The translations under genes and the position numbers were made by a program. From Liquidambar formosana (lineage: Eukaryota > Streptophyta > Magnoliopsida > Saxifragales > Altingiaceae), in NCBI GenBank assembly GCA_039720395.1, contig CM077826.1, positions 36,422,790-36,486,789 on the forward strand: a stretch of DNA of 64,000 bases. The letters are read 5' to 3'. This document shows positions 25,535-38,692 of this stretch, in pieces. A model generated the notes under the pieces. That model worked only from the letters and a program-made list of their open reading frames with translations, was not told where the DNA came from and did no database searches. Every line of letters starts with the position of its first letter. The stretch's first letter is position 1.

Positions 25535-28500
25535 ATCTCCCACTTGCACTAAAGCCAATCGACCATGTATCGCATACCTATCTTCTCAAGATGTTGGTCT
25601 TAGACATAACTAATTATGTTTTAAAGCTTTAGTCAGTAGGTCTACAAAAACTTATGTAGATAATATCTTTTGTAATGTATCTATTACCTCTTCCAATGAT
25701 TCCTCTAATCACTTGGAATTGTCACTCTATGAGTTTGGACTTTTGATGAGACCGTGATTCCTATACTTGAGCTATAGACCCATTGTTGTCACAAAACAAG
25801 GTGTGGGCAACTCAATGGAAGGAACAACTCTAAGTTCTAAATGAACTTATAGATCCAAACAGTCTCCTAGACAATGCGACAATTAATTCACCCTTAATAA
25901 TGGAATCCACTGTATCTTTCATACAGTTCTTCCATTAAGTATTTCACCAACTAAAGTGAATATAAAATATACCCCATATGGATTATATCCAAATCCATAT
26001 ACCCATCTACTATGAGTTTATAATTTCCATATACAATCCAATATTCCAAATTTGAATTGATTGATAACTATTTGTAACAATTACAACATAATAGGTATCA
26101 AGTTCAATACATAGTGTAGAATAAGGCTTCTTAACACTTTAAGAACCTTACTTGTGTCATCCTAGGGCATATGCCCTTGAATAATGAATTCTTATCTGAA
26201 GTAAATCAGACCTCCCTTAGAATTCTCCATGTTGAACTCCTTCAACATTTCAACTATGTTTAATGACTTGGAGATACTTAGCAATCTATATGATCTATCT
26301 CTATAGATCTTGTTGGATGCTTCTACCAAATCTTTCATGAAGAAGTTTTTCTCAAAAACTAAAACTTCACATTAGATAACATTTATATATCATTCATAAT
26401 GATTAGGATGTCATCTTATTGATAGGATAAAGAAAAACGATCGCACTCCCACTAACCTTTTATACACTCATGGTCCATCTATACAATGAGAGAAATCAAA
26501 CAATTTGATTACTTCAACTTTATAGATGTTCTAATTATGAGAACCTTGTAGTCTATTAATAGACTTCTATAACTTACACACTTTTATGGTTTTTCACCAT
26601 TTGATATAACATCTTTATATCCTTTTTGACATATCTCATATTCAAAATGTGTGTTTATAGATAACAAGATCCAAATGGATTTCAGCATAACTATTATCAA
26701 ACAAGTTTCTTTATAGACAACTTTTTGCCTATGTTGAAAACATTCTTAAATAGCCAAGCCTTTTAGGTCTCTACCTATCCATATTGGATTTAATGACTCT
26801 TGGTCATTTCTCGAGTTGATGTGAAACATCGTCTAGTCATAATCAATAGGATTATCTTGATGATCTTTATCACCAAAGAACAATTCTTTTGCATTCTAGT
26901 AGAGATACAATATCTCTCTTATGTTAAGAAATATCCAATTTGATCTATGAAAAGATTGTAGTGTAGTTAAGGGTTTTTGTCTCAACAGAGACAAGGGTTG
27001 GATCTTTGTTCATTTGTGGCTTTACAGACAATTCTATAAATTCTATCTACTTTTGCATCTTTCTTGAATGAACTCTTTCTCAAGAAAATCCAGCAAACAT
27101 CCTAATGGACAACTTTTGTTCATTAGAGTAATAGAAATACTATCCCAACCACTTTTGGGATATACCACAATTCAACACTTACTTGACCTTATTTCCAGAT
27201 TGTCTACATTATGTTTCTAGACAAACGTAGCACAAGCCCAAGCCTTAACTTCTTTAAGTTGGGTTTCTTCCCATATCATATCTGATATAATTGGGACAAA
27301 ACTGGAGTGAACCCTAAATTATCAATATGTAGCAATTTTAAGGTATATCCTAGATGGATACATTAGTAAAACTCATCATGGATCAAACCATATCTTAATA
27401 GGGTTCAATTCGTTCTTTTAGATTCACCATTGAGCTATGGTATTCTAAGATGAGTCTACTGTAATTGAATGCATACTCCACATGACTATATACATCACAA
27501 TGTATTAGTCAAATTATAAATGTAACTCTTTCACTTCACCAAGTAAAAGATGGGTTTGGTCATCTCATAACCAAGTCATAATCGTTACATTTAAATGAGA
27601 GTCTCTACATCTCTTGTATTCTCAGAATACGTTACATTCGCTCTAATTAGTCATTTAAATTCAGAAATCAAATTTCTAGAATGTCTTAAATGACCTAGTT
27701 AAGAAATAAGTTCCCAAAATTAATCTAGCAACTCTTGCTCTATTAAAATTTTTAAAGGTAACTTATTATCTACTTAACTTTCTGCTTCGATTTAGATTAC
27801 ACTAGAATCCAAAAACCAAGAAGCAGAACTAACCAACAATTTAGTTTAGAGCATGAACCAAAACTTCAAAAGTTTAGTTCTTCTAGGAAGACTGATACTT
27901 TATCAAGTTTCCTTTACAATACCTTATGTTTACTACAAAATAATTATATTTCTTTGTCTTTGACTTTTCAAGACTTGCTTTCCTCTATGCTTCCATTTTA
28001 AATCACATCTAGCTTCTCAAGCTATTCTATGTGATTAATCATTTTTCAAAAGAATGATTATTAATAAACAACTTTTATTACATCCTAGTCCAGAAGAAGT
28101 CCTTTACAAGTACTATACTTTATAGTATTATTTTACTCACTATACAACCTTTGTATGTGACGTAGGACATCAAAGGCACTTGCATTGACTAATTTTGCTT
28201 TTGAAGCTCATTAGTCATCAATACTATCATATAGCATGGCAACAAGATGCCAATTGCGCATAGTGTCTTTTTCTTCTTAGGATGTTTTATGGAGGGCCTT
28301 TAATAAAAGGCCTAATAGCATATAAACAATCTTTTGAAATTGAGAACAATTCTCAATTTCCTAAGTCAATCAAAGAAATCGGGTTTAGTCAAACTATCAA
28401 TATCCTATATATTAGGAAATAGGGGTTTTGGGGTGAGTAATTAGGTAATCTACATAAACAGAGAATTAGATTTCATTTTTATCCATAATGATTGGGTCTT

Positions 28501-31500
28501 TAATCATATGGTACCTCCCACTATTTTATCAAATTCCATACACCCTCTAATGGAATTCGGGAATCTCATTCCTAATGGGGATTGGGGTCCCACTGTGACC
28601 TAAAAGCCTCACATATTAGTTTCTTGGCTTCTAACCCACAATAAGAAGACAACTCTTTGTCTATTGCTTCATAAGCAAGTTCCAATCATTTTGCCTCTAG
28701 GGAACATACACCTCACATGTTAGTTTCTTGGAATACTTCCCTAGTTAAGTTAAACCCATCATTCACACAAGTATGTTTCGCCAAATATATACCTCACATG
28801 TTAGTTTCTTGGTATATACCAGTTTAGGCACCCCATGATATCTCATATGTGATAGTTTCAAGTAATGTCTTTAACATGGGTAGCTCCTACATGTCTGCAG
28901 CCAGGTACCCACATTAAGGGACGTTAGATGATCCTATAATGATGGAAGGCAATGAAGAATTCATTCCCTAATGACTTCTCCATTTTCAACTTAATATTAA
29001 ATAAGAGGGGTTTTAAAGGGTCTCATCAAATTAACATGCATCCTATGTATCAAAATTTAAACATATAAATTATGCTATTTATAATCATACATCTCATGCT
29101 ATTATAAATCATACATCGCATGCTATTATATATCAACATATATAAAGTACCATATTTTGATATTAGTCCCTAAGTGAATAGGTAACATATACCAAACTAT
29201 GGTATTGGAGCTAATACAATTATCTCATAAATTTAAGCTCCCACTATGATGATTATGGACTTTGAGAGGATTCAATCCAAGCCAATAGATTGAATCCAAG
29301 GTCTAAGGTGGGTGTAGGTGATCGTAAAATAAACCATTCGTAACATGCATGCTTTCTTGAAACACTTCTCTAAGCTTTCAAGTCCTTCAATCTGCTTCCT
29401 TGGCTTGATGGTCTCCACCATTGGCTTGTTGGGCTCCATCATACTCCATTGGGTCCACCATGCTCCTTAGTGCGCTCTCGATTACATAACATTTACATAA
29501 TTTATAGAAAGGGATACATAAGGGGAATGTGGGGTCCATAAGAGAATGATAGAGAGAGAGGGAAGGTGGCATGCAAGCCCCAAATAATAAATTACATCAC
29601 CATAATAAAATTACAACTCTTGAAAAATTATTACAACCCATTCATAAGACGGCCAATCACAATTGGTTTAAGGGGTATAGTCCATAATCATCATCCAAAC
29701 ACATACATACAATCTCATTGCATAATGTAAAGAAAAACTGTAAGCATTAAAACATATGGGCATTATGGTAATTCTCTTGAATGATTTACATTAATCTCAT
29801 TAATGCACCCTAATCTTATTAGGTTTAAACAAAAATATCCAGAATTAAATAAAGTCTTAACATTTAAGACATTTAGTTTCAATTAATCAAATTCATAGAA
29901 ACATATAAAGTTTCCTAAAATAACTCTAATATCCAATATTAGGGTTTCCTTATTTAAACAAAACAATTTCATTTAATTAAGAATTTCCAGATTTTAATTT
30001 AATCCCCAATTGTATTTTAAACCATTTAAAACATTATAAAATTAATCAATATTAATTAAATAATTAACATGGGAATTAAATAAAATCAATTAATGATGAA
30101 TTAGTGTATTAAGGTTTCCTAAAACCCTAAACCCTAAATGCATAACTCTAAACCCTAAATGCAAGCCCTAATCATTAAATGCCTTATGATTGGTCATTCA
30201 ATAACCAATCATTAAAACCCTAGGTTCATATGGTATTTAATAAAAGGGATTAGGGTTTAATTAATGCCAAATAGGGTATTAATTACCCTTAATTAATTAC
30301 ACTAATTAGGGTTATCAAAACCCTAACCCTAGACATCATTAATGGTATTAATTATGCCCTAACAATTAATAACCATGATTGGTTATTTAATGACCAATCA
30401 TTAACTCTTAATTAAGGTAATTAATATTCCAATTAGGGTTTTAATTAATGCCATAATGAAATTAGGGTTTCATCATTAACTCAAAATTAGGGTTTCATCC
30501 TTAACTCTATGCAGCCGTCACTACCAGAGGGCTGCCTGAGCTTGGCTAGGCTGCCATGGCCACCAACGACTGTGGGAGGCCATGGCCAGTCATGGGAGAA
30601 CATCCTAGGGGTGTGGGACAAGCCTCTGGACATGTGAGAAGTGGTGGAAGTGGCTGCCATCATCAAGAACAATTAGGGTTTCCAAAACCCATTGCTGGAG
30701 CCATTGTTGCAGACCTTGAAGGTCACAATAGCTTCTAAATCCTTATCAATTCGACTCCTCCATTGAAACCAGCTTTTGTATCATGTCCCTACATGAAATA
30801 CTAACCTAATAGAAGAGGTTTGGATGATCAAATCATCACCAATTGTTCTAAACAATTAAAACAACAGTAGGCTGCCCAGAATTTGACAGCACACTGTCCA
30901 TGGTCAGAAATTGATTTAAAACCCAGCAAGATGAATGAATTAGGCTACCAAACGAATTTTCCCAGTATCCTACATGTCTTAGGAAACTAATGCAATTGGT
31001 TTCATGCAATTTGGAGTTCCCTAACTCAAGTTCTAATCAAAACTCCATTGATGACTTTTCTGCAGAAAAATTCTGCTATGCTGTTTATGAAAATTTTTCA
31101 AACTTTTTGAATCTTTTTCCATCAAAACCTTTTTGAAACTTAAAGAAAATCATATACACATGATATATAATGATCCTATAATGATCTTCCATCATAAATA
31201 CAGCAGCTTTAATTAGAATTAATTGCAAGAACCTTAGGGTTCTAAAACCCAGATTCAGCCTCCATGGTGTTCTTCTCCTTCTTCCTTCTGTTCTAGCATC
31301 TTAATCCAATTATGATGCATCTAAATGCTTGGGAACCTTTCCCTACCATGTCTAGAACATAACCCAAGTGGTGGAAACCATTTCCATGCCTTTGATCTCC
31401 ATCAATAACTCAAAGTTGTGGCTATTGCATCATTCCCGAGCAAAACTGTCTTTCCAGACAGCCTGTAGTAAAAAATTCATAACTTTCACTACAGAACTCG

Positions 31501-31906
31501 GATTGACGCACCGTTTGTTGGGTTGGAAAGCTTATTCGAAGAGCTTTCTAACCATATATGGCTCGAAAATTTTGGAGAAGAACTCTGAATTCGGCATGCA
31601 AAACAAGATGACGGTTTTTCATGGCAACCATGAAAACTGTTCATAACAGTTTTATAAAACCTTAGTTTCCTTATTCTTCTTCTCCAAACTCAAACCCTAT
31701 GCAACCTATTGCATCCATGGATACACTTAACCATCAATTAGAAGAGGAGTAGAAGAGAATTGACCTAGGGTTCCAAACCCTAGGTTCAGCCATGGAGGAA
31801 AACCAATTATGCAGAAAAATTTTCCAGATTTTTGAATCATTCAACTACACCATAACTACCAGCCCATATGTATTTTGTATTATGCATAACCTGGCTCTGA
31901 TACCAC
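25535..31906 (-). pseudogene. Copia copy 2, second interior (6372 bp), decayed
   Basis: Repeat of 17511-23882 at an offset of 8024 bp with no length change. The short open frames recur with identical translations (29387-29572, 30487-30672, 31368-31646, 31792-32031). It carries the same polypurine tract, primer site, hairpin trio (about 28601-28824) and telobox cluster (about 30114-30480). Confidence 0.75.
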
Positions 31907-33558
31907 TGTTGGGAATCGAACAAGAGGGAAAAATACAAAGGCGGAATATAAAAATTTTTCCTATGATTCCCAATCCCATGAATCTAACTATGCATAACAC
32001 AAAATCAAACCCTAACTACAAAGAGGGTTAGAACACTTACAGAATTTTTGTGTCTTCTCCTTTTTGCTCCAAGCTTTGATTCCGGACAGCGGTGAATGAG
32101 CAGCCCAAGTGTGCTGCCTCCAACGGTATCCACACCTAGCTAGAGCTTCAAGTCCTTTCCTCCTTTTCCTTGTTGTTGCTAGTGTAGGAGAAGAGAGGAG
32201 AGAGAGAGAGGGAGGCTGGAAATTTTGGCCAGCCCTTGGGGAGTTCAACTTATGATGATGTCACACCTCATAGTGTGACTTATATAGTCCACACTAAGGG
32301 GGCCGGCCCTAGGGGGAAACCCTATTAGGGTTTTATGCAATTTCTCTAAATTGCACAATAACCCCTATAAATTATATCAAATATAAATGGGCCTCAAAGA
32401 ACTATTCTTTATGCAATCATACCCTTTCTCTCATAGACTTTAAAGCTCATCTTGCATGATCAGTGTGTGACCCATTGGGTTCACATCATTAAGTAGTAGG
32501 AATAGCACGAGGTGTGCACAATGGAACTCTTTCCATTTAGGGTCTAATTGGAACTCCTTCCAATTTCCTAATTGATTATAACTCACTTATATCAATTAGG
32601 GCTTCTACTAACCATGAGTAACACCTAGCATATGGCTCATGGTGTGGTCCTTAATGAGGTGAATAGTCATTTACAAAGAACCCTTCTGTTATAGTTTATA
32701 GGTTACAATTGCATCCTTCCTTCAACACAATGTCTCCAATTGAACTAATAGGACATGGAAGTCTGTCAAGTCCCTAGTTCAATTACTTTATACTCATTCA
32801 TAGATATCAACTCATTGATGAACTCATGAAACTCTTTTCATATTCATCCTACCATGGCCATGGATTTAATGAGTTATATTATGAATGCTATATGAGACAT
32901 TCTCTCTCTTTTTCCTGAGAGTGATGGATCCCTTGTTGATCACTCACATGCCTTCATACACATAGCAGTAGGGCCAATGAACACCTTTGCAGACCCCTGA
33001 ATAGGATCTGCACTTAGTGTTATCAAACTTCTAAAGCTATATGCATAAGGCAACTATGGTGTCTCAGGTCTAAGGATTACTTGTACCACTATAACAATGA
33101 GAAACTGATTGACAGGCAGGATAAAACTCCATTCAGTTTATCTCATATCTTTGGTCACATTCAGTGTACCTATTCTTATAATAGGCACCCACTTGTTGGT
33201 TGTAGTGTCTCCACACAAATAGCTTGAGACTAGCTATCCTCCTATAGAGTCAACCTAACAAGTGCTAGTCCTATGGTTCATTACTGTCCATCATAGTGAA
33301 CCTTTAACTAGGAATGCTTAAGGAGTTTAGTACAGAGATATATCTATAGTCTCAAAATTACAACTCTTTGTAATTCCATATTCTCAACTCTAACTCCATG
33401 GACATATTATGTAAATATAAATGATGCATATAAACATAATAGAATAAGCCCTTTTATTAAATCAATAATAAATGTGACATACATAAATGAAATCAAATGA
33501 TTGTTCCTAATCCCTAAACAATCATCTCTATGATTGGCTCTAGGGCATAATCCTAACA
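31907..33558 (-). repeat. Copia copy 2, right LTR (promoter-side 5' LTR)
   Basis: TG...CA ends, followed by GTTCT at 33559-33563. I count four differences from the left LTR in 1652 bp, so the original insertion is recent on the LTR-divergence clock. Confidence 0.95.
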
Positions 33559-34371
33559 GTTCTTAACCACTAACTGAATTTGGTCCTCCTCATTCGGCCT
33601 ATCCGTCATTCTTGACGCCTTTTGTCTCCACCTTGTAATGTAAGCGGAGAAAGTTTCATGAGCCCCTTGCTTAGTAGTTTCTAGGTCCCTTCGAGTAACG
33701 TCCACTTCTGTGTTATACTTGTAGTGCTCTGAAAACTCATTGCATATGTCTTCCCAAGTCCGGGTTCTATTCTCATCCAAGGATAAGAACCATTTCAAAG
33801 CAGAAGTGGCCAAGGTTTCATGGAACATTTGAGCTAAAAGCTCGTCAGTAGCCCCTCGAGGGTGCATAGCTCGCACGTACATCTTCAAATGAGTCTTAGG
33901 GCAACCCGTCCCATCGAACTTTTCTAACTCCGGCATCTTGAATTGTAGTGGAATACGAGCCATTGGAAACAGGGATAGAGTCCGCACATCGACCATGTCA
34001 TCAGCCCTGCGAATCCCTTTTATGATTCTCTCCAAAGCTTCTACCTTGCTAGCTAACACGGAATCACTACTAGTACCTTTCCCCTTGGCTTCCCCTTCTA
34101 GGTTGGTGACCTCAGGTTTCGAGCTACTTTCCCCCCTTGTCTTGGTGTTCTCATTGGATTGAGGTCCCTCTTCGGTGCCAGCCCCATGAGGTATACCCGA
34201 GGAATGGGCCTTAGAGCCATTTTGTTCAAGATCCACCATCTTCTGTTGGTTCTCTTGAGCCATTTTCAATGCGGTATCGGATGTCTCGGCGGTATGGTCA
34301 AGCTTGGCCATGATGGCTTTCAGGCAAGCCTCAAGGTCAAAGTACCCCTCACTAGTTCTTTCGTCGGCCAT
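33559..34371 (-). CDS. Gag N-terminal half of element X (partial, open)
   Basis: The first ATG is at 34369-34371 (MADERTSEG), preceded by a conserved in-frame stretch reaching 34437. It holds an N-terminal predicted helical region (LEACLKAIMAKLDHTAETS), a charged low-complexity linker, then the gag core (LKMYVRAMHPRGATDELLAQMFHETLATSALKWF, WEDICNEFSEHYKYN, DLETTKQGAHETFSAYITRWRQKA), which is the Ty3-type capsid region. The frame is open up to the Copia copy 2 insertion at 33558. The final C after VVKN is read from the LTR. The continuation is at 15858. Confidence 0.9.
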
Positions 34372-35226
34372 GTCTGTCTGATGGGTAGACTCAACACTCA
34401 CTAGACGCCCTTGTGGATTGCGGATCCAAGCCAGCACGTTTATGGATAGAAAAGTTTTAACCTTTAGCCTAAGGATCTGTCCTAAACCTCCATATTTTCC
34501 TTAATGAACTCGGTCTCTACACCATGTTCAATTAATTCATTCCTTTTATCCAATTATCTTTACAGGGGTCATGGATTAAGGGTATGTTTTAAAGAATAGG
34601 GCATAGAGTCCTTCAATTAGGTTTAATTAATCCCCTAGGACTAGCACATCACAAACATAGCTTTACATCCTATTTCCTTAATTTATTCCTCCTAACCCAT
34701 GGCCTTAACGAAGGCTAGGGTTTAAAGGTCTATATTAAGGGCATAAGATATAAAGCCTCACACTACAAACACGGCATAGCATCATTACAAACAATTGTGG
34801 GTGCATAAAGGTGAGACCGTAGTGTCCTACAAGTCTGTCTATATGGACTAATGATAAGGGTAGGCTAGGGTCCTTCACTTGCTTGAGCAATCCTTATACC
34901 TAACCACATGTGGCATCAGGAACGCCGCGTGGGTCCAGCAGTACGTGATTAACTCATTTAATATACCCAAGGGCAAGCCCAAGGGTACTAGGCAAGAGAG
35001 GTTGATAGCTTTCGCCCCAACACATGGAATCAGGAAAACCAAGGTTGAGACTAGACCGATCATTGGCAAGGATACATCGAGGGACATCGATCCTAACATG
35101 CAAGAGTTTGCGCACACAATGCAATAAATGAAAGCACACAATCAAGCGGATGCAATGTGATTGATTTTAATTAAACATAAGAAATTAACCTAGCCCATTT
35201 AAACTTTATAGAGTCTAGCCCACAAA
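34372..35226 (-). other. 5' leader of element X
   Basis: Non-coding leader between primer site and gag, alignable by eye to the leaders of V (61991-62832), Y and Z. The last 70 or so bases before the ATG are open in the gag frame and conserved as DVLAWIR-like residues in other copies. No separate gene seen; short frames at 34875-35145 are not supported. Confidence 0.7.
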
Positions 35227-35244
35227 TCCCCAGTGGAGTCGCCA
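35227..35244 (-). other. Primer binding site of element X
   Basis: Minus strand reads TGGCGACTCCACTGGGGA, three bases inside the LTR end. It matches the primer site of Ogre/Tat elements, usually assigned to an arginine tRNA (from memory). Confidence 0.85.
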
Positions 35245-37262
35245 AACTGTGAACGCCGGAAATTGGGCCCACAAGGGATTGAAAGAAAATGGGTTTGAAA
35301 AAGAAAAAGGAAAGGAGTCGCCACCTTATTTTTTAAAGGAAACAAGGAAAACCTTAAAAATCAGGTTGTTTTAGGAAAACAATTTGAATGACTCCATAAA
35401 AAAAAAGGAAAGGCAAAAACCAATCTTTTGAAAACCAAAGAAATCGGGGATTCGGAGGCTAAGTTATGACATGGGAAGGTTCTAGGCAAAGCCTATAGGC
35501 ACCCATGTCACCCTTTCGGTCTCTCAGTTCATTTGGGCTAAATTAAGATCTTTCCATACAAAAATCAGTAAGTATATCATCACAAGAATTGCATGCATAT
35601 CATATATTTCATTCATCCATCCATGCATAATAAGCACATAAAAACAGAAAAAGAAAAAGAAGAAAAGAAAACAAAAATAAACCTAGGATGCTTGGATCCT
35701 AGAACGGACTTGAGCCTCACGAAGAGCGCCTACGTACCATGCAACGAAATACATGGATCAAAGTCCACGTAGTTCGATTAGAATTAGGGTTAAGACCTAA
35801 TATAAACCTATGGTTAAAACCCTAGGTTTCCTTATTTGATCAAGAGAGTTGAATTTGATAGAAAGTTTGACTTTAGAAAGAACTCCATAAAATGGAAACT
35901 TTAATAAAAACCAGAATTTTATTTATGAAGGAAACCTTTGATTAAACCATAGACTTGTATTAAAAATTAACCCTAGATAGGGAGAAGAGAATGAGTTAAG
36001 AAGAAAGGTGAATTGGGGCACCTTCACACCCACTTACCTGAGCGCAATTAGCTCCAAACATTAGCCATTTCAAACATGAGCAGCCCTATTTGCCATAGGA
36101 CAAATACCACACCTATTTGCACCCTTACAAGTGCTCAAAACCATGCAAAAACAATGATATGCAAATCTGGACAGAATAGTATCATGGCCTAAAAATCATC
36201 CACTAAGCATGCTAACAGCAAAACAGCGAACAATAATAAGTCCTAACATATTCCTAGAACCATATCATGCATAAAAAACCCTAAAACATACTAACATGCA
36301 TGCAAAAACATCATATTTACTCCATATGAAAAACATATACAGCAAACACGAAGAAAAACCAATAAAAAAGTCTACTTTATCATGCTATATGAAAACAAAC
36401 ACGAAACAATGACTCTAAAACCCTAAACTCACAAATATGCTTAAAAACTCACAAGACATACTTTAATCATGCTAAAACCAAACTAAACAGAAATTATATC
36501 ATGCATATTAACTAACTAAAGCAATATAACATGATGAAAATCCTAACTCTAACATGCAATGACACTAATCCTAGCACAAGGACAAATAGGAGCACAAGAA
36601 TCATAACTATGCATTGAAACCTAAAGGACAGCCCTAAAGCATGCTAAACAGTAGATAAACAATAGATATTCCATGTATATTAACTAGCTACAGTGTTAAT
36701 ACATGATAAAAAAGGCTACTTTTAACATGCAATAAGCCTAACCCATACGAAAACCTAGTTTAAGCTTGAATAGAGAAGGAGAATACCTTATTCTCTCTCA
36801 AACACTCAAGTATTAATGCATAAAGTGGCTCCCCTTGTGTTTGTAATTGTTCGTGGCTCCTCAGGTCTTTAGAGTGAATCAAACCAACACGAATCCTCCT
36901 CTTTGTCAAAGTGGTATCACAGCAAAGAGATCAAAACTCAACTCAACTTTGAAAAGAAATAGAAAACAAAAAGAGAACAAGAGAAAAGAAAAGTGATTTT
37001 CGTCACTTTGCAGCAGCAGCAACTTCAATCGCGTTTTTGGGTATGAAAACGTTGGATTTGGACAAAGCTTGTGAAATACAAAGTTGTAGAGAATTGAATT
37101 ATCTTTCTAACAAGACCAATTTCATCAAATTCTGACTTCGGATGAAAAAGTTATGATTAACATACGACTGCTGGTTTTCAGAAAATCTGCTGCTGAATTA
37201 TGACAAATTTCACTCCCTCCAAACCCTCTTCTCCTCTCCCTTGTTTAAAGACATTAAGAGAG

Positions 37263-37271
37263 TATTTATAG
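37263..37271 (-). promoter_or_regulatory. TATA box of element X LTR
   Basis: Minus strand CTATAAATA within an AT-poor neighbourhood, at the same relative place as in the solo LTR and in V. Confidence 0.6.
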
Positions 37272-37409
37272 CTGAAATCTAGAGTTTCCCTTTCCTTCCT
37301 GGACTAGGTTTCTTTGGAGAATAATCAAAAGGTATTTTATAATGATAAAAGACTTCTAATCTGAATAGGAAAAGGAAATTGTCTTTTATAAAAATTGGGA
37401 GACTGACCG

Positions 37410-37473
37410 CTAACACGCATGCACATGTATCGTATGTGCGTACACACACTCATCACATACGTACACGTGTTAG
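37410..37473. promoter_or_regulatory. Hairpin with alternating purine-pyrimidine tract in U3 of X LTR
   Basis: Outer arms CTAACACG and CGTGTTAG; inner arms GTATGTG and CACATAC. Most of the left half and loop alternates purine and pyrimidine (CGCATGCACATGTAT, then CGTATGTGCGTACACACAC), which favours Z-DNA. It lies about 140 bp upstream of the TATA box in element sense. The same structure is at 42433-42496 in the solo LTR. Confidence 0.6.
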
Positions 37474-38063
37474 TGTCATGATAAAAATGGCTAATTTAAT
37501 AAAATAATTTTCTTTTCATTTTAACCAAAAATCTCATGTTGTGATTCGCACTAATTCTTCAAGGATAATCCGTAAATAACCACACTAAACTCATCATCAG
37601 GCCATATCAAAATTGAACTTCATGAAACACTTTTGAGGGTAAAATGATGACTAATGAAAGTCAATTTGAAAAGATTTGGTTGGTAATTGTGAGTCAATTA
37701 GAGCTAACCCAAGGAAGGGTCAATTAACCAACTTGAACTACATCGAGCCATTTTAATCCCGAGCCATTGACTTACCAAATTGAACCTAGAAATACCTCTT
37801 ATGCATCCATATGAACTCCAATTGACAATTTGGAGATCATTTCAAGGTCAAATGAAAAGTTTGGGACTTAAAAGACGATTATGCCCCTCAAGTCACAAAA
37901 GCTCTTATTATCCCTCAAGATCAACTCCAATTTGAACCAAAATTCATATCCATTGTCCTTGTGACTCTAGAAAACTAATGCAAGTGACTAGACTCAAAAA
38001 CAAAACAAAAACATGCATGAAATGATGAGCCCTAGTAAGGTGGTGTAAAAATGGGGTGTGACA

Positions 38064-38692
38064 CATACGTCCTCCCAAGTCCGGGTTCTATTCTCATCCA
38101 AGGCTAGGAACCATTTTAAAGCAGAAGTGGCTAGGGTTTCATGGAACATTTGGGCCAAGAGTTTATCTGTTGCTCCTCGAGGATGCATAGCTCGTACATA
38201 CATCTTCAAATGGGTCTTAGGGCAACTCGTTCCATCAAACTTTTCTAATTCGGGCATCTTGAATTGTAGTGGAATACGAGCTTGAGGAAACAAAGATAGG
38301 GTACGTACATCCACCATGTCATCTATCCTACGGATTCCCTTTATAGTTCTTTCCAAGGCTTCTACCTTGCTAGCCAACACAGAGTCTGTATCAGAGGTCT
38401 TCCCCTTACTTCCCCTTTCTAGGTTAAAAACTTCAGGTGATTCATTCCCCTTGGGCTGAGTGCTTCCCCCCTCATTGGTCTTAGTGCCTTCTCCAGACTG
38501 GGTCCCATTTTCGGTGTTATCCCCCGGGGTACGGCCATTATTCTGTTCGGGTTCGGACATCTTATGTTAGATATCTTGGGCCATTTTCAATGCTCTCTCG
38601 AATACATCAGTGGTGTAATCAAGTTTGGTCATGATAGCCTTCAAACAAGTCTCAACATCAAAACCCCCTTCACTAGTTGCTTCGTCGGCCAT
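38064..38692 (-). pseudogene. Gag N-terminal part of element Y (fragment, broken)
   Basis: ATG at 38690-38692 (MADEATSEG), homologous to the X and Z gag starts. An in-frame TAA at 38567-38569 replaces a Gln codon of the other copies, probably CAA to TAA. The frame then runs through a charged linker to the capsid motifs LKMYVRAMHPRGATDKLLAQMFHETLATSALKWF and RTWEDV, where the X LTR cuts it at 38063. Open-frame residues beyond that point are LTR. The rest of Y lies left of X, outside the window. Confidence 0.88.

Larger units (their letters stand above)
15859..33558 (-). mobile_element. Copia-derived element copy 2: three LTRs and two interiors in tandem
   Basis: Layout LTR (15859-17510), interior (17511-23882), LTR (23883-25534), interior (25535-31906), LTR (31907-33558). 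The period is exactly 8024 bp throughout, and the GTTCT duplication lies only at the outer ends (15854-15858 and 33559-33563). One insertion therefore became an array by unequal exchange between LTRs. The middle LTR is a mosaic of the outer two. The interiors look essentially identical to each other and diverge modestly from copy 1. Orientation is minus, as for copy 1. Confidence 0.95.
1..38063 (-). mobile_element. Gypsy element X (Tat/Ogre type), 3' end beyond the window, split by two Copia insertions
   Basis: Reading leftward on the minus strand: 5' LTR 35248-38063, primer site 35227-35244, leader, gag from 34371, protease, an intron, RT, RNase H, a second RNase H, integrase ending at 450, then the end of an opposite-strand ORF at 2-127. 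The 3' LTR lies left of the window. Copia copies at 931-10544 and 15859-33558 interrupt it, and reading resumes exactly across both target duplications (GCAAC, GTTCT). The second RNase H after RT/RNase H, the PR-RT intron and the primer site are known hallmarks of the Tat/Ogre lineage. X is inserted in gag of element Y; the right flank is CATAC. Lineage call is confident; finer family naming is not possible. Confidence 0.9.
35248..38063 (-). repeat. 5' LTR of element X (2816 bp)
   Basis: Plus strand starts TGTGAACGCC and ends GGGTGTGACA, so the element-sense ends are TGTCACACCC and GGCGTTCACA. It closely matches the solo LTR at 41843-44655 in the opposite orientation. Its promoter segment differs from that of the LTRs of Y, Z and V. 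Inserted in gag of Y at CATAC. Confidence 0.92.

Noticed and set aside
25535..31906. Second interior of Copia copy 2 as a pure assembly duplication
   Set aside because: Not fully excluded, but the mosaic middle LTR and its private base at 25118 fit genuine unequal recombination better than a duplicated contig piece.
1..38063. Integrated plant pararetrovirus
   Set aside because: LTRs, an integrase with intact DDE residues, target duplications and the Tat-type second RNase H identify a Ty3/Gypsy retrotransposon; no movement protein or coat protein signature is seen.
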